Below the pieces are notes generated by a model that saw nothing but the letters and a program-made list of their open reading frames with translations, was not told the DNA's origin and did not search any database. A program made the translations under genes and the position numbers. From an uncultured Reyranella sp. (GTDB lineage: Bacteria; Pseudomonadota; Alphaproteobacteria; Reyranellales; Reyranellaceae), in the NCBI GenBank assembly GCA_937919085.1, contig CALFRN010000026.1, positions 1 to 58,930 of the forward strand: 58,930 nucleotides of DNA, in the 5' to 3' direction. Shown here one piece after another: positions 28,805 through 36,867 of the stretch; within the stretch, counting starts at the first letter, position 1, and each line of letters opens with the position of its first letter.

Positions 28805-29008
28805 TCAGCCGCGCCAGAACGGCTTGTTGGCTTCAAACCGGATGTCACCCGGGCTGAGGCCGAGGTCGCGGATCGCGCGGGCATCGAGGTTGGCGAGCTC
28901 GCGCCGCTCCCGGGCGCGGCGGCGCCAGATCGCGAGGAGTTCGCCAACGGCAGAGACCGTGGCCACCAGGGGCGTTTCGGAACGGTAGTGCAGCGAGATG
29001 TTGGCCAT
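28805..29008 (-). CDS. DUF1127 domain small protein (copy 2)
   Basis: 67 residues ending in the DUF1127 motif (RRELANLDARAIRDLGLSP, then FEANKPFW). GGGAGAAG precedes the ATG. It has its own strong terminator at 28700-28743. It is divergent from a GcvA-like LysR gene 117 nt away, as is copy 1 at 19527. The shared DUF1127 core with a different N-terminal half shows these are paralogues and not a recent duplication. Confidence 0.87.
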   Translation of the reverse strand: MANISLHYRSETPLVATVSAVGELLAIWRRRARERRELANLDARAIRDLGLSPGDIRFEANKPFWRG

Positions 29009-29125
29009 GGGACTTCTCCCGACAGGGTTGCGTCTTGTGTGACTTCGATTTGCGCCCTGGCGGCGCCCTTTACAAACGACCCTTTGTCCTGTTTTGATAA
29101 GAATACCTCATGTGAAGGATCGGCC

Positions 29126-30028
29126 ATGAAACGCACCCTGCCGCCGCTCAACGGTTTGCGCGCCTTCGAGGCTGCTGCGCGCCATATGAGCTTTACCGAC
29201 GCCGCCGTGGAATTGAGCGTCACCCAGGCGGCGATCAGCCATCAGGTGCGCGGCCTCGAGCAACGCCTCGGATTAAAATTATTCGTGCGCCGAAACCGCT
29301 CGCTGCTGCTCTCCGAAGCGGGCCAGGCCTATCTTCCGGCGGTGCGCGGTGCGTTCGATCAGCTGAACGAGGCGACCGAGAAACTCCTGCAGAAGGATCG
29401 CGGTGGCCATCTCACGGTCACAACCACGTCGTCCTTCGCCATGAAATGGTTGGTGCCGAGGCTGGGCGGCTTCCAGCGTGCCAATCCCGAGATCGACGTC
29501 CGGCTCAGCACCGGTACCGGCCTGATCGATTTCTCGCGCGAGGACGTCGACATCGGCATCCGCTACGGCCGTGGCCAATGGCCCGGCTTGGTCGCGGAGC
29601 GTCTGGTCGGAGAGGACGTCATGCCGGTCTGCGCGCCGTCATTGTTGAAAGGGCCAGGTCCGCTCAAGAAGCCGGCCGACCTCAAGCGCTTCACCCTGCT
29701 GCATATCGGCAGTTTTCCCGACGACTGGCAGGTCTGGCTGACGGCGGCCGGCGTCAAGGGCATCGACGTTTCGCGCGGTGTCACGTTCGATTTCGCGGTC
29801 GCCGCCTATCAGGCCGCGATTGACGGCCTTGGCGTGGCGCTCGGTCGCCATCCGCTGGTGGCACCCGACCTCAAGGCCGGTCGGCTGGTCGTGCCCTTCG
29901 ACTTCAAGATGTCGAGCGAGTTTGCCTACTACCTCGTCTATCCGCAGGAGGCGATCCGGCGGCGCAAGATCAAGGCGTTCCGCGACTGGCTGATGCCATT
30001 GGCCGAACTCGGCCCACCCGTGGCCTAG
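29126..30028 (+). CDS. GcvA-like LysR-family transcriptional regulator (copy 2)
   Basis: 300 residues. The N-terminal helix-turn-helix starts LPPLNGLRAFEAAARHMSF and contains VTQAAISHQVRGLEQRLG; the effector-binding domain starts at about residue 90 (HLTVTTTSSFAMKWLVPRL). ATG 29126 matches the family start, while upstream in-frame codons add unconserved sequence. The 117-nt divergent gap to DUF1127 copy 2 holds a short inverted repeat (ACAAA-N6-TTTGT, 29072-29087) that could be its site. Ligand unknown. Confidence 0.9.
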   Translation: MKRTLPPLNGLRAFEAAARHMSFTDAAVELSVTQAAISHQVRGLEQRLGLKLFVRRNRSLLLSEAGQAYLPAVRGAFDQLNEATEKLLQKDRGGHLTVTTTSSFAMKWLVPRLGGFQRANPEIDVRLSTGTGLIDFSREDVDIGIRYGRGQWPGLVAERLVGEDVMPVCAPSLLKGPGPLKKPADLKRFTLLHIGSFPDDWQVWLTAAGVKGIDVSRGVTFDFAVAAYQAAIDGLGVALGRHPLVAPDLKAGRLVVPFDFKMSSEFAYYLVYPQEAIRRRKIKAFRDWLMPLAELGPPVA

Positions 30029-30047
30029 AAAGCTCTTGGGAGCCACG

Positions 30048-30079
30048 ACGTATTTATTTGTATTTACAAATAAATACGT
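30048..30079. promoter_or_regulatory. Perfect 32-bp palindromic operator upstream of the LLM-MarR operon
   Basis: Arms ACGTATTTATTTGTA (30048-30062) and TACAAATAAATACGT (30065-30079) are exact reverse complements separated by TT. It is AT-rich in a GC-rich genome, 19 nt after the LysR stop and 31 nt before the LLM gene start. Size and symmetry fit a MarR dimer site, and a MarR gene is second in this operon, so autoregulation is the natural reading. Confidence 0.8.
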
Positions 30080-30110
30080 CCGGGCGACGCTCCGACTCTG
30101 GAGGGCCGCG

Positions 30111-31169
30111 ATGCAGTTCGGATATTTCACACTGAGCGACAATCGCTATCCCGACAATCCGCGCGCACCGGAGCAGTTCATCAAGGACATCTTCGCCGAG
30201 GCGCTGTGGGCCGAGAAAGTCGGGCTGAACTCGGCCTGGATCGGCGAGCATCATTTCAATCTTCTGGGCGTCAACGCGTCGCCGCTCGCCATTCTGGCGC
30301 AACTGGCCGGTGCGACGACGCAACTGCGGCTGGCTCCCGCCGTCACTCTGCTGCCGGTCCATCATCCGCTGCATGTCGCGGAGGAATGGGCAACGCTCGA
30401 CCTGCTGTCCGGCGGCCGTGTCGATTTCGCCGCCGGTCGCGGCTACGACCGCAAGGAATACGAGCCATTCCAGGCCCCGTTCGCCGAGTCGGCCGAGCTG
30501 TTCGCCGAGGGGCTCGAGATCGTGTGGCGCGCCTGGACCGAACCCGGCAAGTGGTCGCACAAGGGAAAGTTCTATGAGTTCAAGGATGTGGAGGTGCGGC
30601 CGCGGCCGGCGCAGAATCCGCTTCGCCCCTACGTCGCGTGTTTCTCGCGGCCCTCGATGGAGCTGGCCGCCCGCAATGACTGGAACGTCATCTATGCGCC
30701 GTTCGCCGCGGCCATGGTCTACGGCTCGCTGACCGATGCCGTCCGTGCCTATCGCGAGACCTGTGAGGTCGAATTCAAGCGGCCTATGCGACGCGCCATG
30801 TGCTCCTACTTCGTGCACATCGCGTCGACGCCTGAGGAAGAACAGTACGGCAAGCAGGCGCTGGTGCGGTATTTCCAGGATGCATTGATTGCCGCCTTTC
30901 CGTCCTCGTCGGGAGAGAACGTGCCGCCGACCTACAAGTACTTCGTCGAAATCGTGAACATCCTGCGCGACATGCGGCCGGAGAAACTGACCGACAAGTC
31001 GATCCTATGCGGCAGCCCGCAACATATCGTCGACACGCTGAAGCAGGTCGAGGCCGCCGGCATCGTCGAGGTGATCCTCTACTTCAACTACGGACAGAAA
31101 CCCCACGCCATGGTGAAGGAGCAGATGGAGCGCTTCATGCGCGAGGTGGCGCCGCATTTCGTGGCCTGA
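30111..31169 (+). CDS. LLM-class flavin-dependent oxidoreductase (bacterial luciferase-like)
   Basis: 352 residues of the luciferase-like monooxygenase TIM barrel: MQFGYFTLSDN start, AWIGEHHFN (the conserved EHH), LAPAVTLLPVHHPLHVAEEWATLD and GRVDFAAGRGYDRKEY. It should use FMNH2 from a partner reductase to oxidise an organic substrate. GGAGGG lies 6 nt before ATG 30111. It is the first gene of a three-gene operon (LLM, MarR, PPOX flavoprotein) behind the 32-bp palindrome. Confidence 0.9.
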   Translation: MQFGYFTLSDNRYPDNPRAPEQFIKDIFAEALWAEKVGLNSAWIGEHHFNLLGVNASPLAILAQLAGATTQLRLAPAVTLLPVHHPLHVAEEWATLDLLSGGRVDFAAGRGYDRKEYEPFQAPFAESAELFAEGLEIVWRAWTEPGKWSHKGKFYEFKDVEVRPRPAQNPLRPYVACFSRPSMELAARNDWNVIYAPFAAAMVYGSLTDAVRAYRETCEVEFKRPMRRAMCSYFVHIASTPEEEQYGKQALVRYFQDALIAAFPSSSGENVPPTYKYFVEIVNILRDMRPEKLTDKSILCGSPQHIVDTLKQVEAAGIVEVILYFNYGQKPHAMVKEQMERFMREVAPHFVA

Positions 31170-31173
31170 CGCC

Positions 31174-31611
31174 ATGGGTCCGCTCGATGGCTACCTGCCC
31201 TATCTGCTGAACCGCGCCGGCGCGCGCATTGCCATGGCTTTCAGCGACGAAGTAAGGCCGCTCGGCTCCACCCTGCAGATCTGGCGCGTGCTGGCAGCCC
31301 TTCGCGAGCGCGACGGCCGACGCATGGGCGACCTGTCGGAAACCATCTCCATCGAGGTCTCGACGCTTACGCGTCTGGTCGACGGCATGGAGAAGAAGGG
31401 ACTGGTCGCCCGCCGCCGCGACGCTGCCGACGCCCGCGCCGTCACCCTCCATGTCACGCCAGCCGGCCGGCGGATGACGCGAATAATCTTGCCGATTGCC
31501 GAGCGCTACGAAAAAGTGGCGATCGAAGGCTTCAGCGAGGCTGAAGTCATGGTGTTGAAGACAGCATTGCGCCGGCTCTTCGACAATATGGATGGCCTAC
31601 GAAAGAGCTAG
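31174..31611 (+). CDS. MarR-family transcriptional regulator
   Basis: 145 residues of winged helix-turn-helix: LQIWRVLAALRERDGRRMGDLSE, recognition helix region VSTLTRLVDGMEKKGLVAR, wing RRRDAADARAVTLHVT. Such proteins repress an adjacent operon until a phenolic or other aromatic ligand binds. It starts 4 nt after the LLM stop, and the palindrome at 30048-30079 is its likely operator. Confidence 0.92.
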   Translation: MGPLDGYLPYLLNRAGARIAMAFSDEVRPLGSTLQIWRVLAALRERDGRRMGDLSETISIEVSTLTRLVDGMEKKGLVARRRDAADARAVTLHVTPAGRRMTRIILPIAERYEKVAIEGFSEAEVMVLKTALRRLFDNMDGLRKS

Positions 31612-31622
31612 GAGGCGTTCCG

Positions 31623-32246
31623 ATGGCCCAACTGAAATCGCTCGACGACCTGCGCCGTGTCATTGTCGAGCCGCGGGCGACGACCAGGTCCAAGATTCTC
31701 GACGCGCTCGACGAGCAGTCGATCGAGTTCCTCAAGCGCTGTCCGTTCGCCCTGGTCGGCACGGTCTCGGACGACGGTAAGATCGAGGTCTCGCCCAAGG
31801 GTGACGAGCCGGGGTTCATTCGCGTCGAGGACCCCAAGACGCTGCTGATCCCCGAACGCATCGGCAACAATCTCGCCTTCGGCCTCACCAACATGATCAC
31901 CAACGGCAAGATCGGCATGATCTGCCTGGTGCCGTCGACCGGCGAGACGCTGCGTATCTCTGGCACGGCGGAGATCTACGACGATGCAGATCTGGTGGCC
32001 TCGCTGAGTTCGCTTGGCAAGCCGGCCCTGCTGGCCACCCGGGTCCGGATCCAGCACTGCTATTTCCACTGCGCCCGCTCGATCGTTCGCGCCAAACTGT
32101 GGGACCCCAAGGCATGGCCCGCGCCTGGTCGTGTGTCGTTCGGCAGGATCATCGCGCCTCGCGTCGGGGCCGGCGCCGACGTTGCAGCCGAGATCGATGC
32201 CAGTGTCGAAGGCGCCTACACCACACGCCTGTGGAAGAATAGCTGA
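31623..32246 (+). CDS. Pyridoxamine-5'-phosphate-oxidase-like FMN flavoprotein (MSMEG_1061/DR2398 type)
   Basis: 207 residues with the split-barrel PPOX fold: FALVGTVSDDGKIEVSPKGDEPGF, LLIPERIGNNLAFGLTNMI, IGMICLVPSTGETLRISGTAEI. The length and the N-terminal helical lead fit the PPOX_FMN_DR2398 subfamily. It may act on the same substrate as the LLM enzyme or supply reduced flavin; neither is shown. GGAGGC precedes the ATG, 11 nt after the marR stop. Confidence 0.85.
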   Translation: MAQLKSLDDLRRVIVEPRATTRSKILDALDEQSIEFLKRCPFALVGTVSDDGKIEVSPKGDEPGFIRVEDPKTLLIPERIGNNLAFGLTNMITNGKIGMICLVPSTGETLRISGTAEIYDDADLVASLSSLGKPALLATRVRIQHCYFHCARSIVRAKLWDPKAWPAPGRVSFGRIIAPRVGAGADVAAEIDASVEGAYTTRLWKNS

Positions 32247-32279
32247 ACGCCGACTGCGAATCCTGGCCGGAGTCTGTCG

Positions 32280-34235
32280 ATGAAACGCAAAGTCGGGCTG
32301 TTTCTCCTCGCGGTGATGGTGGCCGTCAGCCTCGGTGCGACCGTGGTGGTGTCGCTCACGATGTATCGCCTGGTGTCCGAGAAGCAGGCCGAGGAAATCC
32401 GCAACCTGGAATCCAGCCTTACAGACCGTTTCGCGATCTTCGAGGTCTTGCTGCGCAGCCAGCATGGCCGGATCAAAGCGCACATGGAGGAGGTTCTGCC
32501 GCAAATCGCCGATGAGCTCGCCAGTACCGGCCGCAACCCCGCCGACCTGTCAGCCGAAGAACTCGGCGCCATCGCCAGAAAATACGCCGTCGAGCACATC
32601 TACTTCATCGACCGGTCGCACAAGGTATTTCAGACCAATCTGGCGTCGGACATGAATCTCGTGTTTCCCGAGAGCCCTTTCACGCGGTTCCTCGACACCG
32701 TGTTCGAGAACGGCAGGGTCATGAGCGATGGCATCGACATGTCTTCCCAAACCGGCACGTTGCGGACGTACAGCTACTTCGGCCCCCCGGGCAGCAACTA
32801 CATCGTCGAGACCTCGACCGGCATTCGGGAAAGCCTCAGCAAGGGCGACTTCGGCTGGATGGGTAAATACTTCTTCGACGACATCTTCGTCGATGCCGTT
32901 CGTTCGAACGAATATGTGAAGGATGTCGATATCTTTCTGGTTACGCCGGCAGGGGCATGGTCCCTGCTGCATGTCGGCCGGAAACTCGCGCCGGATCTTG
33001 TCGACCATATCGCCCGGACAGGTCGCGAAGAGGTCATGGACGCCGACGGCCGGCACGTCACGATCTACAGTCGCTATACCTCCGCCGGAGCGCTGGCGAA
33101 GGATGATCCAATCTCCCACAAACTCGTCATTCGGCAGATTACCTACGACACGGGCCTGGCGCGCGAAGCGGTCATCAAGGTTTTCGTCAGCTCGATGATC
33201 GTGCTCGCCCTGATGCTGCCAATCGTGTTCTGGATTTCTTCCCGCCTTCTGCAGAGGCAGATACTCGACCCCCTGTTCAACCTGCGCGGAGAGGCCGGCG
33301 CGATCGCCGAGGGCGACCTCGATCATGCCATCGCAAATACCGACCGGCGCGACGAGATCGGGCATCTTGCGCGCAGCTTCGAGGCGATGCGCGGAGCCGT
33401 ACGCAGTACGATCTTCGACCTCAAGGAAACCAATCTATCGATCGAACGCTTCGTGCCGCAGGCCTTCCTGGCCATTATGGGCAAGCCGTCCATCGTGTCG
33501 GTCATGCTGGGCGACAACAAGCGCCAGAATATGACCGTGCTGTTTTCCGACATCCGGAACTTCACCACCCTGTCGGAGAAGATGACGCCCGACGAGAATT
33601 TCGCCTTCATCAATTCCTACCTCGAGCGCATGGGGCCGGTCATCCGCGACCACCACGGCTTCATCGACAAGTACATCGGCGACGCGATCATGGCCCTGTT
33701 CGAGAATGCCGACGATGCGCTGCGCGCCAGCCTCGCAATGATGGATACACTTGCCGAATTCAATGCCGAACGCCGCGCGGGAGGCCTTGAACCGGTCGGC
33801 ATAGGCGTCGGTCTCAACACCGGCTCGCTCATGCTCGGCACGATCGGTGAAAAACACCGCATGGACGGCACCGTCATTTCCGATGCGGTCAACCTCGCCT
33901 CGCGCGTGGAAAGTCTTACCAAAGTCTACAAGGTCGGCATCCTGATATCGCGGCACACCTACGACGAGCTTGCCGACCCCAAGGTCTACGACATCCGTCC
34001 GATCGATGTCGTGGTGGTCAAGGGCAAGACCGAGCCGGTCACGCTGTTCGAGGTATTTGAGCGAGACGATCCGGCCGCGCGGGCCGCCAAGAGGCAAACC
34101 CGCGATTTTCTCCTCGCCGGCGTCGAAGCGCTCGTCCGCAACGATACGCAGATCGCGCGCCGGAATTTCGAGGAGAGCCTGGCGCTCCTGCCCGGCGACC
34201 CTGCGGCGACCAATCTATTGAAAAGCTGCGTCTGA
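32280..34235 (+). CDS. Membrane class III adenylate/guanylate cyclase with HAMP domain
   Basis: 651 residues. One membrane helix at about 5-27, an extracytoplasmic sensor region to about 298, a second helix about 300-322, a HAMP domain about 323-376, and a class III cyclase domain about 410-600. The metal-binding Asp residues sit in LFSDIRNFTTLSEK and DKYIGDAIMALF, and the late VNLASRVE helix supplies transition-state residues, so it looks active. It would turn an external signal into cAMP (or cGMP). GTCGATG context has no strong ribosome binding site. It is co-directional with the PPOX gene 33 nt upstream but probably separate in function. Confidence 0.9.
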   Translation: MKRKVGLFLLAVMVAVSLGATVVVSLTMYRLVSEKQAEEIRNLESSLTDRFAIFEVLLRSQHGRIKAHMEEVLPQIADELASTGRNPADLSAEELGAIARKYAVEHIYFIDRSHKVFQTNLASDMNLVFPESPFTRFLDTVFENGRVMSDGIDMSSQTGTLRTYSYFGPPGSNYIVETSTGIRESLSKGDFGWMGKYFFDDIFVDAVRSNEYVKDVDIFLVTPAGAWSLLHVGRKLAPDLVDHIARTGREEVMDADGRHVTIYSRYTSAGALAKDDPISHKLVIRQITYDTGLAREAVIKVFVSSMIVLALMLPIVFWISSRLLQRQILDPLFNLRGEAGAIAEGDLDHAIANTDRRDEIGHLARSFEAMRGAVRSTIFDLKETNLSIERFVPQAFLAIMGKPSIVSVMLGDNKRQNMTVLFSDIRNFTTLSEKMTPDENFAFINSYLERMGPVIRDHHGFIDKYIGDAIMALFENADDALRASLAMMDTLAEFNAERRAGGLEPVGIGVGLNTGSLMLGTIGEKHRMDGTVISDAVNLASRVESLTKVYKVGILISRHTYDELADPKVYDIRPIDVVVVKGKTEPVTLFEVFERDDPAARAAKRQTRDFLLAGVEALVRNDTQIARRNFEESLALLPGDPAATNLLKSCV

Positions 34236-34251
34236 AAGACGCCGGCAACGC

Positions 34252-35292
34252 TCAGTAGGACGCCCGCGCGTCACGGAACGAGACCAGGCGGCGTTGGGTC
34301 TCGTCCCACAGCACGAGGCGCACGCAGCGGAAGCTCTGGAGCAGGGTCAACCGGCCGACATCGCGGAGTTCCGGATGGTCGCGCAGCACGTGCGGCAGCC
34401 GGTAGTACGGAATGCGGCTGCAGAGATGATGCACATGGTGCACGCCGATGTTGCAGGTGAACCAGCGCAGGAACGCCGGAAGGTCATAGTGCGAGCTGCC
34501 GTGCAGAGCAGCGTCGTGCAGGTTCCATTCGCCGTCGTTTGCCCAGACCGTATGTTCGAACTGGTGCTGAACATAGAACAGCCACACGCCGACCGAAGCC
34601 GCGAACAGCATGATCGGAAGATGGATGAGAAGGAATGCCTTGAATCCCACGAGCCAGATCAGCAGGGCGGCGATCGATGCGATCGCCAGATTGGTTGTCA
34701 TGGTGCTGGCCCACGGCCGCCAACCATTGCGCATCAACCCGACCGGCAGGCGATGTTGCAGTATGAAAAGGTAGGCGGGCGCCACGCCGAACATGAACAA
34801 TGGGTGACGGTACACGCGGTAGCGCAGCCGGCCCCAGAATCCCCGCGAGCGATACTCGTCGACCGTGAGCGTATCGACGTCGCCAAGACCGCGCCGGTCG
34901 AGATTTCCGGTGCTGGCATGGTGGGTGGCATGGGTGCGGCGCCAGACACCATAGGGCGTCATCGTTGCCACGCTGACGACACGGCCGATCCAATCATTTG
35001 CCAGCCGATGCCGGAAGAAGGCGCCATGGCTGCAATCGTGCTGGATCGCGAAAAGGCGGACGAGGAACGCGGCCGCGGCAATGGCGAGCGGCAGGGCCAG
35101 CCAATAGCCGATATCGAGCGTCGCCCAGGCGAGCGCCCACAGCGCGACCAGCGGCAGCACCGTGATCGCAATCTCGACGATGCCGCGTCCATTGCTGGGC
35201 TGTCGGTAACGGGCAAGAATCTGAGTCCAGACCCGCGCATCTGTTACGGCCGCGGCGGGAGAGGAGGCCGCGGGATCCTGACTGTTGCTCAA
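34252..35292 (-). CDS. Membrane fatty acid desaturase
   Basis: 346 residues with the three His boxes of the diiron membrane desaturases: HDCSHG, HATHH and HHVHH. Four hydrophobic helices flank them. It should introduce a double bond into a membrane lipid acyl chain; position not predictable. The start is probably TTG 35292 with AGGAAAG upstream, since no ATG or GTG is in frame nearby. The 3' end meets the cyclase gene convergently with a 16-nt gap. Confidence 0.9.
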   Translation of the reverse strand: MSNSQDPAASSPAAAVTDARVWTQILARYRQPSNGRGIVEIAITVLPLVALWALAWATLDIGYWLALPLAIAAAAFLVRLFAIQHDCSHGAFFRHRLANDWIGRVVSVATMTPYGVWRRTHATHHASTGNLDRRGLGDVDTLTVDEYRSRGFWGRLRYRVYRHPLFMFGVAPAYLFILQHRLPVGLMRNGWRPWASTMTTNLAIASIAALLIWLVGFKAFLLIHLPIMLFAASVGVWLFYVQHQFEHTVWANDGEWNLHDAALHGSSHYDLPAFLRWFTCNIGVHHVHHLCSRIPYYRLPHVLRDHPELRDVGRLTLLQSFRCVRLVLWDETQRRLVSFRDARASY

Positions 35293-35408
35293 TCGAATGA
35301 ACTTTCCTGTCTCGGCGGCGGAGATTGGATCGCGCCGGTTGTTTGGCCTTTAGGCGGAGCGAGCGGCAAAAGCAACGAGGCGAAGCAACCCAATTACCCT
35401 TGTCGCCG

Positions 35409-36197
35409 TCAGGTTTGGCGCGGCCGCCTGGCCGCGCGCGTGTTCGCCGTTTTGACGCGGGGCTGGGAGGGGGCCGCCGGCTTTGCCCGAATCCGAACAG
35501 CCCGGCCGTCCGGCTGATCCATTTCGAACGCGCCGGTTTGCCGCACCAGGTCGCTGAGCTTGCGAAAACCATAGGTGCGCGGATCGAAGTCGGAGGCGAT
35601 GTTGGCGAGGCGTTGGCCCACGGTGCCCAGGCCCACCCAACCGTCCTCGCTCTCCATCTGCGCAATCGCCTTGGTCAGGATGGGCACGGCCGCGGCGGCG
35701 GCGTGGAGTGCTTTGGGGGAGGGACCCTCTTCGGGGGTCGCCACTTCGGCATCGGGCAGCAGGTTTTCGGTATAGACGAACCTTCGACAGGCCTGGCGGA
35801 AGCTTTCCGGCGTTTTCTGCGCGCCGAAGCCATAGACATCGGCGCCCTCTTCGCGAAGACGCGAGGCGAGGCGCGTGAAGTCGCTGTCCGACGAGACGAG
35901 GCAGAATCCGTCGAACCGGCGACTGTGCAACAGATCCATGGCGTCGATAACCAGGGCGATGTCGGATGCGTTCTTGCCCGTGGTGTAGGCAAATTGCTGG
36001 TAGGGGTCGATCGCGAATTTCTGCAGGATGTCCGCCCAGGAACGCAGGCGCGGACTGGAGAAATCGCCATAGATCCGCCGCACGCTGGCCTCGCCGAACT
36101 TGGCGATTTCCTCGAACAGTCCTGCAGCGATGCGGGGCGACGTGTTGTCGGCGTCGATCAGGACGGCGAATCGGCGCAAGCGATTATCTTCGGCCAT
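35409..36197 (-). CDS. NYN-domain ribonuclease-like protein with C-terminal LOTUS/OST-HTH domain
   Basis: 262 residues. An N-terminal PIN-like NYN domain (about 10-150) shows acidic residues at FAVLIDADNTSP, KNASDIALVIDAMDLL and GFCLVSSDSDFTRLA, consistent with a metal-dependent nuclease. The C-terminal OST-HTH/LOTUS domain (about 170-245: DGWVGLGTVGQRL, FDPRTYGFRKLSDLV) binds RNA in other proteins. The pair suggests an RNA-targeting nuclease. ATG 36197 is chosen because MAEDNRLRRFAVLIDAD is the usual start. Confidence 0.85.
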   Translation of the reverse strand: MAEDNRLRRFAVLIDADNTSPRIAAGLFEEIAKFGEASVRRIYGDFSSPRLRSWADILQKFAIDPYQQFAYTTGKNASDIALVIDAMDLLHSRRFDGFCLVSSDSDFTRLASRLREEGADVYGFGAQKTPESFRQACRRFVYTENLLPDAEVATPEEGPSPKALHAAAAAVPILTKAIAQMESEDGWVGLGTVGQRLANIASDFDPRTYGFRKLSDLVRQTGAFEMDQPDGRAVRIRAKPAAPSQPRVKTANTRAARRPRQT

Positions 36198-36339
36198 ATC
36201 TGGTAGCCTGCACCTGATTCTCAGGTTCTGCCAGCGCAAGGTTTGGTGTTCGCGGTACGAGGCCCGGGCCGTGCCGGACAACGGGGTGTGACGAAAAGTG
36301 ACCCTGCAAGGACCGTCGGGCTGACGCTAGAGTTTGGCC

Positions 36340-36867
36340 ATGCAACGGGTAGTCGTGTTCGGAACGACAGGGTCGGGAAAAAGCGTGCTGGCGGAGCGCC
36401 TGGCAGCGCGGACCGGCTTGCGTGTCATCGAACTCGACGCCCTGTTCTGGGGGCGTGACTGGCAGCCGGCGCCGGTCGACCTGTTCCGCCATCGCGTCGA
36501 GCGCGAGACCAGCGAAGTGGGCTGGATCGTCGTCGGGAATTACGGCCAGGTGCGTGACCTCGTGTGGCGGCCGGCCGATACCCTGATCTGGCTCGACCTG
36601 CCGATGCCACTGGTCATGTGGCGCCTGCTGCGACGCACGGTCCGGCGGGTTGCGACGCGCGAGGAATTGTGGGGCACCGGCAACAGCGAATCGGTGCGCC
36701 AGGCCTTCTTCAGCCGCGAATCGATCCTGCTGTGGGCGCTCAGGACGCATCGCCGCAATCGTCAGCGGTTTGCCCTCGAATGCGAATTCCTCGCCAGGGA
36801 GAAACGAGTCGTGCGTCTTGGCAGTGCTCGTGAGGTCGATAGCTTCGTAGCTACTCAGCCGCTTTGA
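36340..36867 (+). CDS. Small P-loop ATPase (adenylate-kinase/topology-modulation-like)
   Basis: 175 residues. Walker A GTTGSGKSVLAERLA at the N terminus, then VIELDALFW, the segment typical of the FlaR/topology-modulation family of P-loop kinases, and an R-rich lid-like region (RLLRRTVRRVATREELW). It probably transfers phosphate to a small molecule; substrate unknown. ATG 36340 is used; an in-frame TTG at 36334 is possible. It overlaps the convergent CaiB gene by 17 nt. Confidence 0.8.
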   Translation: MQRVVVFGTTGSGKSVLAERLAARTGLRVIELDALFWGRDWQPAPVDLFRHRVERETSEVGWIVVGNYGQVRDLVWRPADTLIWLDLPMPLVMWRLLRRTVRRVATREELWGTGNSESVRQAFFSRESILLWALRTHRRNRQRFALECEFLAREKRVVRLGSAREVDSFVATQPL

